A stretch of DNA of 64,000 nucleotides from Streptococcus sanguinis (GTDB lineage Bacteria > Bacillota > Bacilli > Lactobacillales > Streptococcaceae): assembly GCF_013343115.1 (NCBI RefSeq), contig NZ_CP054570.1, positions 62,001-126,000 of the forward strand, given 5' to 3'. The notes beneath the pieces were generated by a model. That model worked only from the letters and a program-made list of their open reading frames with translations. It searched no databases and had not been told where the DNA came from. A program made the translations under genes and the position numbers. Positions 48,029 through 57,630 of this stretch are shown in pieces (position 1 is the first letter of the stretch; every line of letters begins with the position of its first letter).

Positions 48029-48646
48029 ATGGGTTGGTGGAAGGAATCCATTGATATTGTAAAGGAAAATGATCCGGCGGCACGAACGTCGCTGGAAGTT
48101 TTGCTAACCTATCCAGGCATTAAAGCTTTGGCGGCCCACCGCCTCTCGCATTTTTTGTGGCGGCACGGCTTTAAGCTGCTGGCGCGAATGCACAGTCAAT
48201 TCTGGCGTTTCTGGACCCAGATTGAGATTCATCCCGGTGCTCAGATTGAGTCAGGTGTCTTCATTGACCATGGCAGTGGCCTAGTGATTGGTGAGACAGC
48301 CATTGTGGAGAGGGGGGCCATGCTTTACCACGGCGTTACCCTAGGCGGTACGGGCAAGGATACAGGTAAACGCCATCCGACCGTGCGCCGGGGTGCCTTG
48401 GTCTCTGCCCATGCTCAAGTCATTGGACCAATTGAGATTGGAGAGAAAGCCAAGGTCGGAGCCGGTGCAGTTGTTGTGGCGGATGTTCCAAGTGATGTGA
48501 CTGTGGTTGGTGTACCAGCGAAAATTGTCCGTGTTCACGGTGAGAAGGACGAGCCAACCATTCACGAGGTAGAGGAGAAACGGGAATACTATCTAGACAA
48601 GCTAGAGCATGCCCGTGAAGCCAGCCACCATTCATCAAGTCTTTAG
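48029..48646 (+). CDS. cysE: Serine O-acetyltransferase
   Basis: 205 residues. A helical N-terminus leads into a left-handed beta-helix of hexapeptide repeats (IHPGAQIESGVFIDHGSGLV, GVTLGGTGKDTGKRHPTV, VVVADVPSDVTVVGVPAKIV). It makes O-acetylserine for cysteine synthesis. It starts 91 bases after pnp behind AGGAGG; a weak stem (about 47974-48001) lies between them. cysS follows in the same cluster. Confidence 0.94.
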   Translation: MGWWKESIDIVKENDPAARTSLEVLLTYPGIKALAAHRLSHFLWRHGFKLLARMHSQFWRFWTQIEIHPGAQIESGVFIDHGSGLVIGETAIVERGAMLYHGVTLGGTGKDTGKRHPTVRRGALVSAHAQVIGPIEIGEKAKVGAGAVVVADVPSDVTVVGVPAKIVRVHGEKDEPTIHEVEEKREYYLDKLEHAREASHHSSSL

Positions 48647-48694
48647 GAAAGGGTAGCAAAGTTATCGAGGTGAAGTATGACAGGAGGAACCGAC

Positions 48695-48895
48695 ATGTCA
48701 GATTTATCAGATGCTATTTTGAACCAGGTAGTCCTTGAACTGAAAGAGCGCTTGGACGGTCCTGCCAAGGAGCGCTTTACAAAACTACCGCCTAGCCACC
48801 AGCGCGAATGGGCTCGCTATATCAGTGAAGCCAAAAAAGATGAGACCAAGCTGCGCCGCATAGAAAAGATGAAGGTGGATTTGCTGGAGCCTTAA
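48695..48895 (+). CDS. YdeI/OmdA-type small protein
   Basis: 66 residues from ATG 48695 behind AGGAGG. The C-terminal part (FTKLPPSHQREWARYISEAK, then KLRRIEKM) is the OmdA/YdeI signature. The family has been linked to bacteriocin protection in other bacteria; here it is only a short single domain. It lies in the cysE-cysS cluster. Confidence 0.75.
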   Translation: MSDLSDAILNQVVLELKERLDGPAKERFTKLPPSHQREWARYISEAKKDETKLRRIEKMKVDLLEP

Positions 48896-48908
48896 AGAAA
48901 GTGAAGTT

Positions 48909-49673
48909 ATGCTATTAGAGGAATTTGAAGATGTAGCAGCAGTCATTGAGCCAACTGAAAAGCCAGTCCATGACAAGGGTGAAGTGTGTGAAACCATCAT
49001 CCTGTCCTTTAATGGGGAAATTCTGAAACGTTTGATTGCGTCAGAAGAAGTTTATCCGGGAGGCTATTTGAAAAGTATAAACGGACAGCATCCATGGTAT
49101 ATTTATGGGCAAGGACCTAGTAAGCTAGCAGTTATGTTGGCTCCAATTGGGGCTCCCATGATAGTCGGCCAGCTGGAGGAGTTGGCGGCCAGAGGCTTCA
49201 AGAATTTCATCATTCTAGGTTCCTGTGGCGTTTTGGATCGCTCAATTGAGGCGGATAAGATTATCCTGCCCGCAGCCGCATTGCGAGATGAAGGAACTAG
49301 CTATCACTATGCCCCGCCGAGTGACGAAGTAGCTTATGACGAGTCTCTGCTGATCGAGCTGGAAGCCATCTTTGACAAGCACGATATTGAGCATATCCGC
49401 ACCAAGTCTTGGACGACTGATGCCTTTTATCGAGAAACACCTGATAAGGTCAAGCGTCGCTTGGCTGCCGGTGCCCAAGTGGTGGACATGGAAGCTTCGG
49501 CTATCATGGCTTGGAGTCAATTTCGCAAGACCAAGGTCTATCAGTTCTTCTACACTTCTGACTATGTGGATCATCATAACCGAATCTGGGATGCCCGCCA
49601 TGAAGAGCGGACAGCTGATGCCATGACTTTTTTCACTATCGCTTTGACAATAGCAAAGGAACTAGAAAGGTAA
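48909..49673 (+). CDS. Nucleoside phosphorylase family protein
   Basis: 254 residues of the PNP_UDP_1 superfamily: APIGAPMIVGQLEELAARG, IILGSCGVLDRSI, VVDMEASAIMAW. The last is the substrate-ribose binding motif (MEA). It probably splits a purine or uridine nucleoside with phosphate. Confidence 0.85.
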   Translation: MLLEEFEDVAAVIEPTEKPVHDKGEVCETIILSFNGEILKRLIASEEVYPGGYLKSINGQHPWYIYGQGPSKLAVMLAPIGAPMIVGQLEELAARGFKNFIILGSCGVLDRSIEADKIILPAAALRDEGTSYHYAPPSDEVAYDESLLIELEAIFDKHDIEHIRTKSWTTDAFYRETPDKVKRRLAAGAQVVDMEASAIMAWSQFRKTKVYQFFYTSDYVDHHNRIWDARHEERTADAMTFFTIALTIAKELER

Positions 49674-49681
49674 CTACAAGA

Positions 49682-50203
49682 ATGGCAGTATATTTTTACG
49701 GCTGTATCACCATGGATGGCTACTTGGCAGACAGCCAGCACAGGATAGACTGGCTGCATCAGCTTGGTTCTGTAGAGGATACAGGCTATGATGACTTTTA
49801 CAGGCAAATGGATATCACCATCATGGGCAAGCGGACTTTTGAGGAAATCCAAGATTTGCAAGATGTAGAAAGTTTTTATCAAGCTACGGAAAACTATGTC
49901 TTTACGCATGATAGGCACCTGCCTGTCAGCAATTACCAGCCAGTAGCTGGGGATGTGGTGGACTTTGTTCACCAGATTGACAAAGGCAAAAATGTCTTTG
50001 TGATTGGTGGTAATTCCTTGGTAGGACCGCTCTTGGATGCGGATCTTTTCGACCACCTCATTATTCAGATAGCACCCCTTATCCTAGGAAAGGGGGTTCC
50101 CCTCTTTACCCAAGAGGAAGGGCAGCGCTTTTACCAACTGGATAGCCTCAGACAATTTGGCCCTTTTGCAGAGCTGGTTTTCAGCCGAAAAAGTCAGAAA
50201 TAG
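49682..50203 (+). CDS. Dihydrofolate reductase-family protein (RibD C-terminal fold)
   Basis: 173 residues: VYFYGCITMDGYLADSQHRI, ITIMGKRTFEEI, FVIGGNSLVGPLLDADLFD. This is the RibD_C/DHFR-like fold that binds NADPH. Substrate is unknown; the true folate enzyme is normally elsewhere. Confidence 0.82.
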   Translation: MAVYFYGCITMDGYLADSQHRIDWLHQLGSVEDTGYDDFYRQMDITIMGKRTFEEIQDLQDVESFYQATENYVFTHDRHLPVSNYQPVAGDVVDFVHQIDKGKNVFVIGGNSLVGPLLDADLFDHLIIQIAPLILGKGVPLFTQEEGQRFYQLDSLRQFGPFAELVFSRKSQK

Positions 50204-50220
50204 AGAAGGGAGTGGACCGC

Positions 50221-51564
50221 ATGATTAAAATTTACGACACCATGACCCGCAGCCTACGTGAATTTGTGCCCATTGAAGAGGGCAAGGTTCGCATGTATGT
50301 CTGCGGTCCGACGGTTTATAACTATATCCATGTCGGCAATGCCCGCTCAACAGTAGCTTTTGACACAGTTCGTCGCTATTTTGAGTATCGGGGATTTGAG
50401 GTCAATTATATTTCCAATTTTACAGATGTAGATGATAAGATTATCCATCGCGCCAAGGAAGAAGGCATCACTCCCAAAGAAGTGGCTGACAAGTATATCG
50501 CTGCTTTTCGTGAGGATGTGACGGCCTTAGGTGTCAAGCCGGCTACTCAGCATCCGCGCGTGATTGACTTTATGGAGGCAATCATTGACTTTGTGCAGAC
50601 TTTGGTGGACAAGGGCTATGCCTATGAGTCAGAGGGCGATGTCTACTTCCGTGTCGAAAAATCTCACAATTATGCCAAACTAGCCAACAAAACCTTAGCA
50701 GACTTGGAGTTGGGTGCTTCTGGTCGGACAGATGAGGAGACTGCTCGTAAGGAAAATCCGGTGGATTTTGCTCTCTGGAAGGCGGCCAAGCCGGGCGAGA
50801 TTTCCTGGGACAGTCCTTGGGGAGCAGGTCGTCCGGGCTGGCACATCGAGTGTTCGGTCATGTCGACGGAGATCTTGGGTGATACTATTGATATCCACGG
50901 TGGTGGGGCAGACCTAGAGTTTCCTCACCATACCAATGAAATCGCCCAGTCAGAGGCCAAGACTGGTCAGACTTTTTCCAACTACTGGATGCACAATGGC
51001 TTTGTCAACATTGATGACGTCAAGATGTCCAAATCTCTAGGCAATTTTATCACTGTTCACGATGCCCTCAAGACCATTGACGGTCAGGTACTGCGTTTCT
51101 TCTTTGCTACCCAGCATTATCGCAAGCCCATTAATTTCACGGAAAAAGCTGTTCATGATGCAGCGACCAATCTCAAGTATTTGAAGAATACCTATGAGCA
51201 ACCTTTCACTGGTCAGGCAGATTCTGCTCAGCTTCAGGCCTTTCTGGACAAGTTCACCGCTGCTATGGACGAAGATTTCAATGCGGCCAACGGTATCACG
51301 GTTGTCTTCGAGTTAGCCAAGTGGATCAATTCTGGCAATTACACCGCTGAAGTTAAGGAAGCATTTGCCGAGCTATTAGAAGTTTTTGGTATCGTCTTTG
51401 TAGAAGAAGTCTTGGATGCAGACATTGAGCGCTTGATTGAGGAACGCCAAGAAGCGCGTGCTAATCGAGACTTTGCGACTGCAGACCGTATTCGGGATGA
51501 ATTGGCCGCTCAGGGCATCAAGCTTTTGGATACAAAGGATGGAGTGAGGTGGACACGTGACTGA
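50221..51564 (+). CDS. cysS: Cysteinyl-tRNA synthetase
   Basis: 447 residues from ATG 50221 after AAGGGAGTGG. It has the class I HIGH-type motif ([16 protein letters not shown]), the zinc site around ECSVM and [10 protein letters not shown], and KMSKS at [10 protein letters not shown]. Its stop overlaps the next gene by 8 bases. Confidence 0.95.
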   Translation: MIKIYDTMTRSLREFVPIEEGKVRMYVCGPTVYNYIHVGNARSTVAFDTVRRYFEYRGFEVNYISNFTDVDDKIIHRAKEEGITPKEVADKYIAAFREDVTALGVKPATQHPRVIDFMEAIIDFVQTLVDKGYAYESEGDVYFRVEKSHNYAKLANKTLADLELGASGRTDEETARKENPVDFALWKAAKPGEISWDSPWGAGRPGWHIECSVMSTEILGDTIDIHGGGADLEFPHHTNEIAQSEAKTGQTFSNYWMHNGFVNIDDVKMSKSLGNFITVHDALKTIDGQVLRFFFATQHYRKPINFTEKAVHDAATNLKYLKNTYEQPFTGQADSAQLQAFLDKFTAAMDEDFNAANGITVVFELAKWINSGNYTAEVKEAFAELLEVFGIVFVEEVLDADIERLIEERQEARANRDFATADRIRDELAAQGIKLLDTKDGVRWTRD

Positions 51565-51949
51565 TGTCAACCTGATTAACGGCATTGCCCTTGCCTTTGA
51601 GGGAGATGCTGTCTACTCCATGTATATCCGGCGTCACCTGATTTTTCAAGGTCTGACCAAGCCCAATCAGCTGCACAGGGAAGCGACCAAGTATGTTTCT
51701 GCCAAGGCTCAGGCTAATCTCATCTCTCTCATGCTGGAAGAAGGGATTCTGACGGAGAAGGAAGAGGATATTTACAAGCGCGGCCGCAATGCCAACAGCC
51801 ACACCAAGGCTAAGAATACGGACATCGTCACCTACCGGATGTCTACCGGCTTTGAGGCAGTCATGGGCTACCTGCATATGACCGAAGCAATTGAGCGACT
51901 GGAAGAGCTGATTGACTGGTGTATTCGGAAGATAGAGGGTTCGTTCTGA
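51557..51949 (+). CDS. mrnC: Mini-ribonuclease III
   Basis: 130 residues: a lone RNase III catalytic domain without the dsRNA-binding domain (NGIALAFEGDAVYSMYIRRH; KEEDIYKRGRNANSHTKAKN; RMSTGFEAVMGYLHM). It matures 23S rRNA ends in Firmicutes. It overlaps cysS, the usual arrangement. Confidence 0.93.
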   Translation: MTDVNLINGIALAFEGDAVYSMYIRRHLIFQGLTKPNQLHREATKYVSAKAQANLISLMLEEGILTEKEEDIYKRGRNANSHTKAKNTDIVTYRMSTGFEAVMGYLHMTEAIERLEELIDWCIRKIEGSF

Positions 51950-51968
51950 TTATGAGAGGAAGTAATTT

Positions 51969-52400
51969 ATGAGTGATTTCTTACAATTTGATAATTTTAA
52001 TTTTAAGTTGGCTATTATTCAGGAGTTAATGTATGAACAAAACGTGCTTGAACCACGATTTGACGTTTACAGTTTTTGTGAATCTGAGAAATTATCTATA
52101 GATCCAGAAGACTTCTATGAGACACCAATTCCTGAAGTAGAGGCTTATTTCGAACGATTGGAAATACCTAAAGAGTATGCGCAGAATGTGGAAAGCCTCT
52201 TCTTTGATGGAGGTAATGATATCTATGCGCAATTAATCCCTTTATGGGATGGTGAAGATGATCAATTTGATTTGGAAAATGTGAGTGAAAAAGAGCTATC
52301 ACAGTTTTCGAATTTAAAAACCATCGACGGAACGATCTTTCCATTTTCTAAAGAAGTACGTGATTTATTTGAATCCAAAGGAATTGATATCGAAGAGTAA
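51969..52400 (+). CDS. Acidic protein, possible DUF6892/immunity-like
   Basis: 143 residues, strongly acidic (VESLFFDGGNDIYAQLIPLW, GEDDQFDLENVSEKELSQF). The opening FNFKLAIIQELMYEQNVLEP resembles DUF6892-type proteins found near polymorphic toxins, but this is from memory and tentative. AGAGGAAG precedes the start. No toxin gene is seen beside it. More AT-rich than mrnC. Confidence 0.5.
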   Translation: MSDFLQFDNFNFKLAIIQELMYEQNVLEPRFDVYSFCESEKLSIDPEDFYETPIPEVEAYFERLEIPKEYAQNVESLFFDGGNDIYAQLIPLWDGEDDQFDLENVSEKELSQFSNLKTIDGTIFPFSKEVRDLFESKGIDIEE

Positions 52401-52494
52401 TATTTAGTAATAACGCTCTTATGTTTTATGAAAAAGCGATAGATAAACCTAAGATACAGTAAAATAATGTATCTAAATTGAATAAAGGAATCTT

Positions 52495-53181
52495 ATGAAA
52501 AAATTTATATTGTTTGCAGTATGCTTATTTAGTCTGATGACACTTAGCGCCTGCATGTTTGTCCCTCTTTTCAGACGAAGTGGCAATACTTCGTCCTCAT
52601 CTAGCTCTAGCTACTCTAGAAAACAGAGTTCATCTTCGAAAAAAGAATACTCTGATGACGACTATGACTATAGCTCATCTAGTTCGTCTTCTGCAATTGA
52701 AGATGATCCATATACTCTCTTTAATGATTTTGGTCAATCTTTGGATGCCCTTACTGATATGCAAGATATTGATAAGTGGGAAGAATTTAAATCAATCAAT
52801 CTCATTTATTTTGAAGAGGAGTCTGATCGGGTTGCTACTAAAAAGGATGAAGTACGTGCTAAGTTGGGTCAGCCAACTTCAGAGCTCAGTAGTGGAGGTG
52901 ACCTGTGGAAATCAGATAATTATACTATCCTTATTGCTTATGATGAAAATTCTGTTGTCATGAATAAGCTGATTACATTCACTTCTTCTAAGCAGGTGGA
53001 AAGTTTAAGCGGTATTTCTAAAGGAATGTCAGCCCAAGATGTTGTCAAAAAACTAGGTAAACCACGTGGACTGGATGTGACAGGTATGTTTACTCGCTTC
53101 GTTTGGGCGGACGAGGATGATAAGGACTATTACGTCTATTTTAAGGGAAACAAGGTTTATGATATTAAGGAACCTAATTAA
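52495..53181 (+). CDS. Lipoprotein with poly-Ser linker and two SmpA/BamE-like repeats
   Basis: 228 residues. Lipobox LSAC gives a lipid-anchored cysteine at residue 20. A long Ser/Asp/Lys linker (about 29-70, including SSSSSSSAIEDD) follows. The globular part has two similar blocks: KKDEVRAKLGQPTSEL and GMSAQDVVKKLGKPRGL, as in BLIP/SmpA-type small beta-alpha folds. Surface role unknown. Confidence 0.78.
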   Translation: MKKFILFAVCLFSLMTLSACMFVPLFRRSGNTSSSSSSSYSRKQSSSSKKEYSDDDYDYSSSSSSSAIEDDPYTLFNDFGQSLDALTDMQDIDKWEEFKSINLIYFEEESDRVATKKDEVRAKLGQPTSELSSGGDLWKSDNYTILIAYDENSVVMNKLITFTSSKQVESLSGISKGMSAQDVVKKLGKPRGLDVTGMFTRFVWADEDDKDYYVYFKGNKVYDIKEPN

Positions 53182-53236
53182 AAAGACATCAGCTATATAG
53201 CCGATGTCATGAAATAAAAACTTGTTGTTTTAATGC

Positions 53237-53273
53237 GGAGATAAAGATGGTTAAAAGTCTTTATCTCTTTTTT
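53237..53273 (+). terminator. Terminator after the lipoprotein gene
   Basis: GGAGATAAAGA pairs with TCTTTATCTC, followed by T6. An earlier GACATC...GATGTC stem (53184-53207) is weaker. Confidence 0.75.
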
Positions 53274-53305
53274 AGTTTTAGTACTTTATTTACCAAACAA
53301 AGCCG

Positions 53306-54262
53306 CTAGTCTTCTTTATAATTTTCGTAAAATTCTACCTTAATTCTAATAAAGGTTTCTAAGTCTCGCAGGAGCTGCAGGAGCATGGCGCGTGTTTCAA
53401 ATTCCTGGCGGGTTTTAGGGAGTGGCCTCTCACGAAATACGGTTAAATAGTTGTCAATCTCGTCCAGAAGGTCTCGGGCGGGATTTTCTTGGCTTAGTTG
53501 CTTAGCGGTCTGGGAGAAGAGGCGGGCTAAAATCAAGCTTTCACTGGCTGCTAGATGGCAGTTATTGATATTGCTGGCCATGTCTTGCAGGATACGGTTT
53601 TGAGCCTGTCGCATTTCAAAATAGTGGATATGGTAGTTGGTCTGGTGAAAGAGGTGGTTGGAGTGATCCAGATAGACCAGCTCCAAGGCCTGCTGCAGAA
53701 TCTTATCCAGCTCCTTGATCAGAGCTGCATCATTTCGGCCGTCTCCAGATTTTAAGAAATATTCAAAGCGTAGCAAAATCTTTTTCAGCTGTTCTTCCAC
53801 TTGCTCGTGGTAGCTGTCAATCTCTTGCTGGCGCGAGGGCATATAGAGATTGGCTAGCAGAGCAAAGCCGGTTCCAATGAGAAATAGAGCTAGCTCATTT
53901 CCAAGCAGAGACCAGGAGGTGGATTTTTCTAAGAGCAGATGGGTGACTAGGACGGTGCTGGGTGTAATGCCGATTTCCCAGCCAAGCCGAAAGGCCAGTG
54001 GTACATAGATCACGATATAGATGGCCAATGCTCCGAGATTGAAACCTAGAAAGTGAAAGGCCAGGCTTCCGATAGCCAGAGCCAGCAGGGTAGATAAAAA
54101 GCGATTGCCAGCTAGCTTTGCAGTGCTGCGGCGGGTATCGGTCACGCTGAGGATAGCAATAATTCCGGCTGAAGTTGAGTAGGCCAGACCTAAAAAGTCA
54201 GCCAACCAGGCAGCTAGACAAGTAGCTAGTACCAGCTTGATGGTGCGTTGGAGGAGAGACAT
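53306..54262 (-). CDS. FUSC/aromatic acid exporter family membrane protein
   Basis: 318 residues. Four to five hydrophobic helices occupy the first 145 residues (LVLATCLAAWLADFLGLAYS; LALAIGSLAFHFLGF), then a long soluble, coiled-coil-rich C-terminal region of the ArAE_1 type. The family includes aromatic carboxylic acid efflux pumps. AAAAAGGAAA lies upstream. Confidence 0.82.
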   Translation of the reverse strand: MSLLQRTIKLVLATCLAAWLADFLGLAYSTSAGIIAILSVTDTRRSTAKLAGNRFLSTLLALAIGSLAFHFLGFNLGALAIYIVIYVPLAFRLGWEIGITPSTVLVTHLLLEKSTSWSLLGNELALFLIGTGFALLANLYMPSRQQEIDSYHEQVEEQLKKILLRFEYFLKSGDGRNDAALIKELDKILQQALELVYLDHSNHLFHQTNYHIHYFEMRQAQNRILQDMASNINNCHLAASESLILARLFSQTAKQLSQENPARDLLDEIDNYLTVFRERPLPKTRQEFETRAMLLQLLRDLETFIRIKVEFYENYKED

Positions 54263-54399
54263 GAGTAAGAGTTTCCTTTTTTAGACTTCTTTCTATTATA
54301 ACATGACTGGCGGGGAATCTTAGGGGCTGCTGATTGCTTTTTATCAGAGCAGAATTCTGTCTCGCCCGAGTAAATCCTGCCGCCATTTTTTCGCCTTTG

Positions 54400-54415
54400 T
54401 GTTATACTAGTCCTA
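54400..54415 (+). promoter_or_regulatory. Extended -10 promoter giving a leaderless rlmB message
   Basis: TGTTATACT (hexamer TATACT at 54403-54408) lies only 6 bases before the rlmB ATG, so transcription should start at or within a base or two of the A of ATG. No Shine-Dalgarno sequence precedes the start. Confidence 0.6.
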
Positions 54416-55143
54416 TGGAAAAAAACGATATTGTCTACGGTGTGCATGCGGTGACAGAGGCTCTCGCTGCTAACACTGGAAATAAACTCTACATTCAGGA
54501 CGACCTGCGTGGTAAAAAGGTCGATAAAATCAAAAATTTAGCTGCAGAAAAAAAAGTTTCCATCTCCTGGACGCCTAAGAAGACTTTGCAGGAAATGACC
54601 GATGGGGCTGTTCACCAAGGGTTTGTCCTGCGAGTGGCGGAGTTCGCCTATACTGACTTCGAGGTGCTGTTGAAAAAAGCAGAGCAGGAAGACAATCCGC
54701 TCCTATTGATTTTGGACGGGCTGACTGACCCGCACAATCTGGGTTCTATCTTGCGGACGGCTGACGCGACTAATGTAGCTGGAATCATCATTCCCAAGCA
54801 CCGGGCAGTCGGTGTGACACCAGTCGTAGCCAAGACCTCAACGGGTGCCATTGAGCATATTCCCATTTCCCGTGTGACCAATCTCAGCCAGACCCTGGAC
54901 AAGCTCAAGGAAGCTGGTTTTTGGATTTTCGGTACAGATATGCAGGGGACGCCTTCTCATAAGTGGAATACGGCAGGCAAGCTGGCCCTCATCATCGGCA
55001 ACGAAGGCAAGGGGATTTCAACCAATATCAAAAAGCAGGTGGACGAGATGATTTCCATTCCCATGAATGGGCATGTTCAGAGCCTCAATGCCAGTGTCGC
55101 AGCTGCTATTCTTATGTATGAAGTCTTTCGCAATCGCCTATGA
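54415..55143 (+). CDS. rlmB: 23S rRNA 2'-O-methyltransferase RlmB family
   Basis: 242 residues from ATG 54415. An N-terminal substrate-binding domain (DIVYGVHAVTEAL) precedes the SpoU/TrmH knotted domain with LILDGLTDPHNLGSILRTAD, NEGKGIS and SLNASVAAAILMYEVFR. It methylates a guanosine of 23S rRNA. Its stop overlaps the rae1 start (ATGA). An upstream in-frame ATG at 54334 would add an unrelated 27-residue lead across the promoter and is rejected. Confidence 0.92.
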   Translation: MEKNDIVYGVHAVTEALAANTGNKLYIQDDLRGKKVDKIKNLAAEKKVSISWTPKKTLQEMTDGAVHQGFVLRVAEFAYTDFEVLLKKAEQEDNPLLLILDGLTDPHNLGSILRTADATNVAGIIIPKHRAVGVTPVVAKTSTGAIEHIPISRVTNLSQTLDKLKEAGFWIFGTDMQGTPSHKWNTAGKLALIIGNEGKGISTNIKKQVDEMISIPMNGHVQSLNASVAAAILMYEVFRNRL

Positions 55144-55655
55144 AAAGAAAAATCTTACTGGTGGACGGCTACAATATGACGGCCTTTTGGCGGGAGACTC
55201 GTCCTTACTTTAATCGTGGGGAGTTAGATGCAGCGCGAACGATTCTGCTCCAGAAGCTCAGCAATTATGCCAGCTTTGAAGGACTGGAAGTTATCTGCGT
55301 CTTTGATGCCCAGTATATGCCGGGAGTTCGGCAGACCTATGAGGAGTTTAATGTAACGGTCGTTTTCACCGAGGAGGAGGAAACGGCGGATGACTATATC
55401 GAGAGCTTGGCAGCTGAGCTCAATACACCCAAAAATCAGGTATCGGTTGCGACCAGCGATCTCAATGAGCAGTGGACTGTCTTTGCCCAAGGAGCTTTGA
55501 GAGTTTCCGCTAGAGAGCTAGAGAAGCGAGTGGCTGTTACCAAATCAGACCTCAATAAACTGAGCGGACAAATCAACCTGCAAAGACCGCCCTTGCGACC
55601 GATGGACAGCCAATCTTTGCGCGATTTACAAAAAATGATGGAGAAAAAAAGATGA
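55140..55655 (+). CDS. rae1: NYN-domain ribonuclease (YacP/Rae1)
   Basis: 171 residues of the NYN (PIN-like) family: KILLVDGYNMTAFW, VVFTEEEETADDYIESLA, VSVATSDLNEQW. The acidic residues form the nuclease site. Rae1 cuts mRNA on the ribosome in Bacillus. It is translationally coupled to rlmB and overlaps degV by 4 bases. Confidence 0.9.
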   Translation: MKRKILLVDGYNMTAFWRETRPYFNRGELDAARTILLQKLSNYASFEGLEVICVFDAQYMPGVRQTYEEFNVTVVFTEEEETADDYIESLAAELNTPKNQVSVATSDLNEQWTVFAQGALRVSARELEKRVAVTKSDLNKLSGQINLQRPPLRPMDSQSLRDLQKMMEKKR

Positions 55656-56515
55656 CCTTTAAAATTTTAACCGATTCAACGGCAGACCTGCCAGAAAACT
55701 GGATCCAGGAAAATGATGTGCAGGTCCTAGGCCTGACCATTCAGCTAGATGGCCAAACTTATGAGACAGTTGGTGCGGACAAGCTGACCAGCCAAGAACT
55801 TCTGGACAAGATGGAGTCCGGCAGTAAACCGACTACCAGCCAGATCAATGTCGGCCAGTTTGAAGATGTCTTTCGCAGCTATGCTAAGGAAGGGACACCA
55901 GTTCTCTATGTAGCCTTTGCTTCAGCCCTATCGGGTACTTATCAGAGTGCTGTCATGGCACGGGAGATAGTCTTAGAAGACTTCCCAGATGCACCGATTC
56001 GTATCATTGATACCAAAGCAGCTTCCATGGGTGAAGGACTTTTAGTCATGAAGGCGGCAGAGGCTAGAGCGGCAGGCCAGACCTTGGAGCAGACAGCGGA
56101 CTTGATTGAGAGCTTGGTGCCTAAGGTCAAGACATATTTTCTGGTTGATGACCTCAATCACCTCATGCGGGGCGGCCGGATTTCCAAAACTGCTGCGCTT
56201 ATGGGGAGCTTAGTTAATATCAAGCCGATTATCGCTGTCAAGGGAGATGGGACTCTGGACTCGGTCGCTAAGGTTCGTGGTAAGAAAAAGGCACAGGCCG
56301 AAGTGGTCCGCATGACCCTGGAGGGAGTGGCTGATCCGCGGGTGGTCATCGCCTATGCAGGTGCCAAAGAAGTTGCTGAGAGTCTAAAAACCCAGCTGCT
56401 GGAAAGCGATCAAGTAGAGGAAGTTCTCCTTATGCCTCTGGGACCTGTCATTTCTACCCATACTGGTCCTGGAACTTTGGGACTCTTTAGTATCGCCCAA
56501 GACATTCAAGATTAA
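55652..56515 (+). CDS. DegV family fatty-acid-binding protein
   Basis: 287 residues: FKILTDSTADLPENW at the start, VLYVAFASALSGTYQSAVMA, and IRIIDTKAASMGEG. DegV proteins bind one fatty acid, and some act as FakB subunits handing fatty acids to the FakA kinase. Coupled to rae1. Confidence 0.88.
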   Translation: MTFKILTDSTADLPENWIQENDVQVLGLTIQLDGQTYETVGADKLTSQELLDKMESGSKPTTSQINVGQFEDVFRSYAKEGTPVLYVAFASALSGTYQSAVMAREIVLEDFPDAPIRIIDTKAASMGEGLLVMKAAEARAAGQTLEQTADLIESLVPKVKTYFLVDDLNHLMRGGRISKTAALMGSLVNIKPIIAVKGDGTLDSVAKVRGKKKAQAEVVRMTLEGVADPRVVIAYAGAKEVAESLKTQLLESDQVEEVLLMPLGPVISTHTGPGTLGLFSIAQDIQD

Positions 56516-56559
56516 GAAAACATGAAATCGCTATTTCATAAATAATTGCTTCAAATCTA

Positions 56560-56588
56560 TTGCTTTTGCCTACTATTTTTGATATGAT
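56560..56588 (+). promoter_or_regulatory. rplM promoter
   Basis: TTGCTT, 17-base spacer, TATGAT (56583-56588). Confidence 0.7.
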
Positions 56589-56591
56589 AGT

Positions 56592-56695
56592 AGGCGGTAT
56601 TGTTTACCCCATTTGTAAGGCCCCGGAACCTTTCAAATAACTCGCGGACCGGAACATCCGCCCTGTAAACAAAAACGATATTCATAGGAGAAATC
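56592..56695 (+). promoter_or_regulatory. L13 leader RNA of rplM
   Basis: A compact leader before rplM with an outer GTTTAC/GTAAAC stem and an inner GCGGA/TCCGC stem, as expected for the Firmicutes L13 leader by which L13 represses its own operon. Judged by eye. Confidence 0.6.
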
Positions 56696-57142
56696 ATGAA
56701 CAAAACAACATACATGGCTAAGCCAGGTGAAGTTGAACGCAAATGGTATGTAGTGGACGCTACTGATGTCCCTCTTGGACGCCTTTCTGCTGTTGTAGCA
56801 AGCGTACTTCGCGGAAAAAACAAACCAACCTTTACACCACACACTGATACAGGTGACTTCGTAATCGTTATCAACGCTGAAAAAGTAAAATTGACTGGTA
56901 AAAAAGCGACTGATAAGATTTACTACACTCACTCAATGTACCCAGGTGGATTGAAACAAATCTCAGCAGGTGAGCTTCGCTCTAAGAACGCTGTTCGTTT
57001 GATCGAAAAATCTGTTAAAGGTATGCTTCCGCACAATACTCTTGGCCGCGCTCAAGGTATGAAGCTGAAAGTATTTGTAGGCGCTGAGCACACTCACGCT
57101 GCACAACAACCAGAAGTTCTTGATATTTCAGGACTTATCTAA
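56696..57142 (+). CDS. rplM: Ribosomal protein L13
   Basis: 148 residues: [64 protein letters not shown] precedes the start. It pairs with rpsI in one operon. Confidence 0.97.
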   Translation: MNKTTYMAKPGEVERKWYVVDATDVPLGRLSAVVASVLRGKNKPTFTPHTDTGDFVIVINAEKVKLTGKKATDKIYYTHSMYPGGLKQISAGELRSKNAVRLIEKSVKGMLPHNTLGRAQGMKLKVFVGAEHTHAAQQPEVLDISGLI

Positions 57143-57160
57143 GGAAAGGAACAATAAAGT

Positions 57161-57553
57161 ATGTCACAAGCACAATATGCAGGTACTGGACGTCGTAAAA
57201 ACGCTGTTGCACGCGTTCGCCTTGTTCCAGGAACTGGTAAAATCACTGTTAACAAAAAAGATGTTGAAGAGTACATCCCACACGCTGACCTTCGTTTGGT
57301 CATCAACCAACCATTCGCAGTTACTTCAACTGCAGGTTCATACGACGTTTTCGTTAACGTTGTAGGTGGTGGTTACGCTGGTCAAGCAGGAGCTATCCGT
57401 CACGGTATCGCTCGTGCTCTTCTTCAAGTAGACCCAGACTTCCGCGATTCATTGAAACGCGCAGGACTTCTTACACGTGACTCACGTAAAGTTGAGCGTA
57501 AGAAACCAGGTCTTAAGAAAGCTCGTAAAGCATCACAATTCTCAAAACGTTAA
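57161..57553 (+). CDS. rpsI: Ribosomal protein S9
   Basis: 130 residues: [40 protein letters not shown] and the basic C-terminal tail [14 protein letters not shown], whose last residues reach the ribosomal P site. The 3' end is the target of an integrated element: the same tail is encoded again at 59549-59593 with other codons. Confidence 0.97.
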   Translation: MSQAQYAGTGRRKNAVARVRLVPGTGKITVNKKDVEEYIPHADLRLVINQPFAVTSTAGSYDVFVNVVGGGYAGQAGAIRHGIARALLQVDPDFRDSLKRAGLLTRDSRKVERKKPGLKKARKASQFSKR

Positions 57554-57576
57554 TCAATACGATTATATCAACGTTT

Positions 57577-57613
57577 ACAGACATTCAAGAATTATTTCTT
57601 GGATGTCTTTTTT
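57577..57613 (+). terminator. Terminator after rpsI
   Basis: AGACATTCAAGAA pairs with TTTCTTGGATGTCT, followed by T6. It lies inside the integrated segment, so it replaces the original terminator. Confidence 0.75.
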
Positions 57614-57630
57614 GTTTCAAAAAATCAAAG

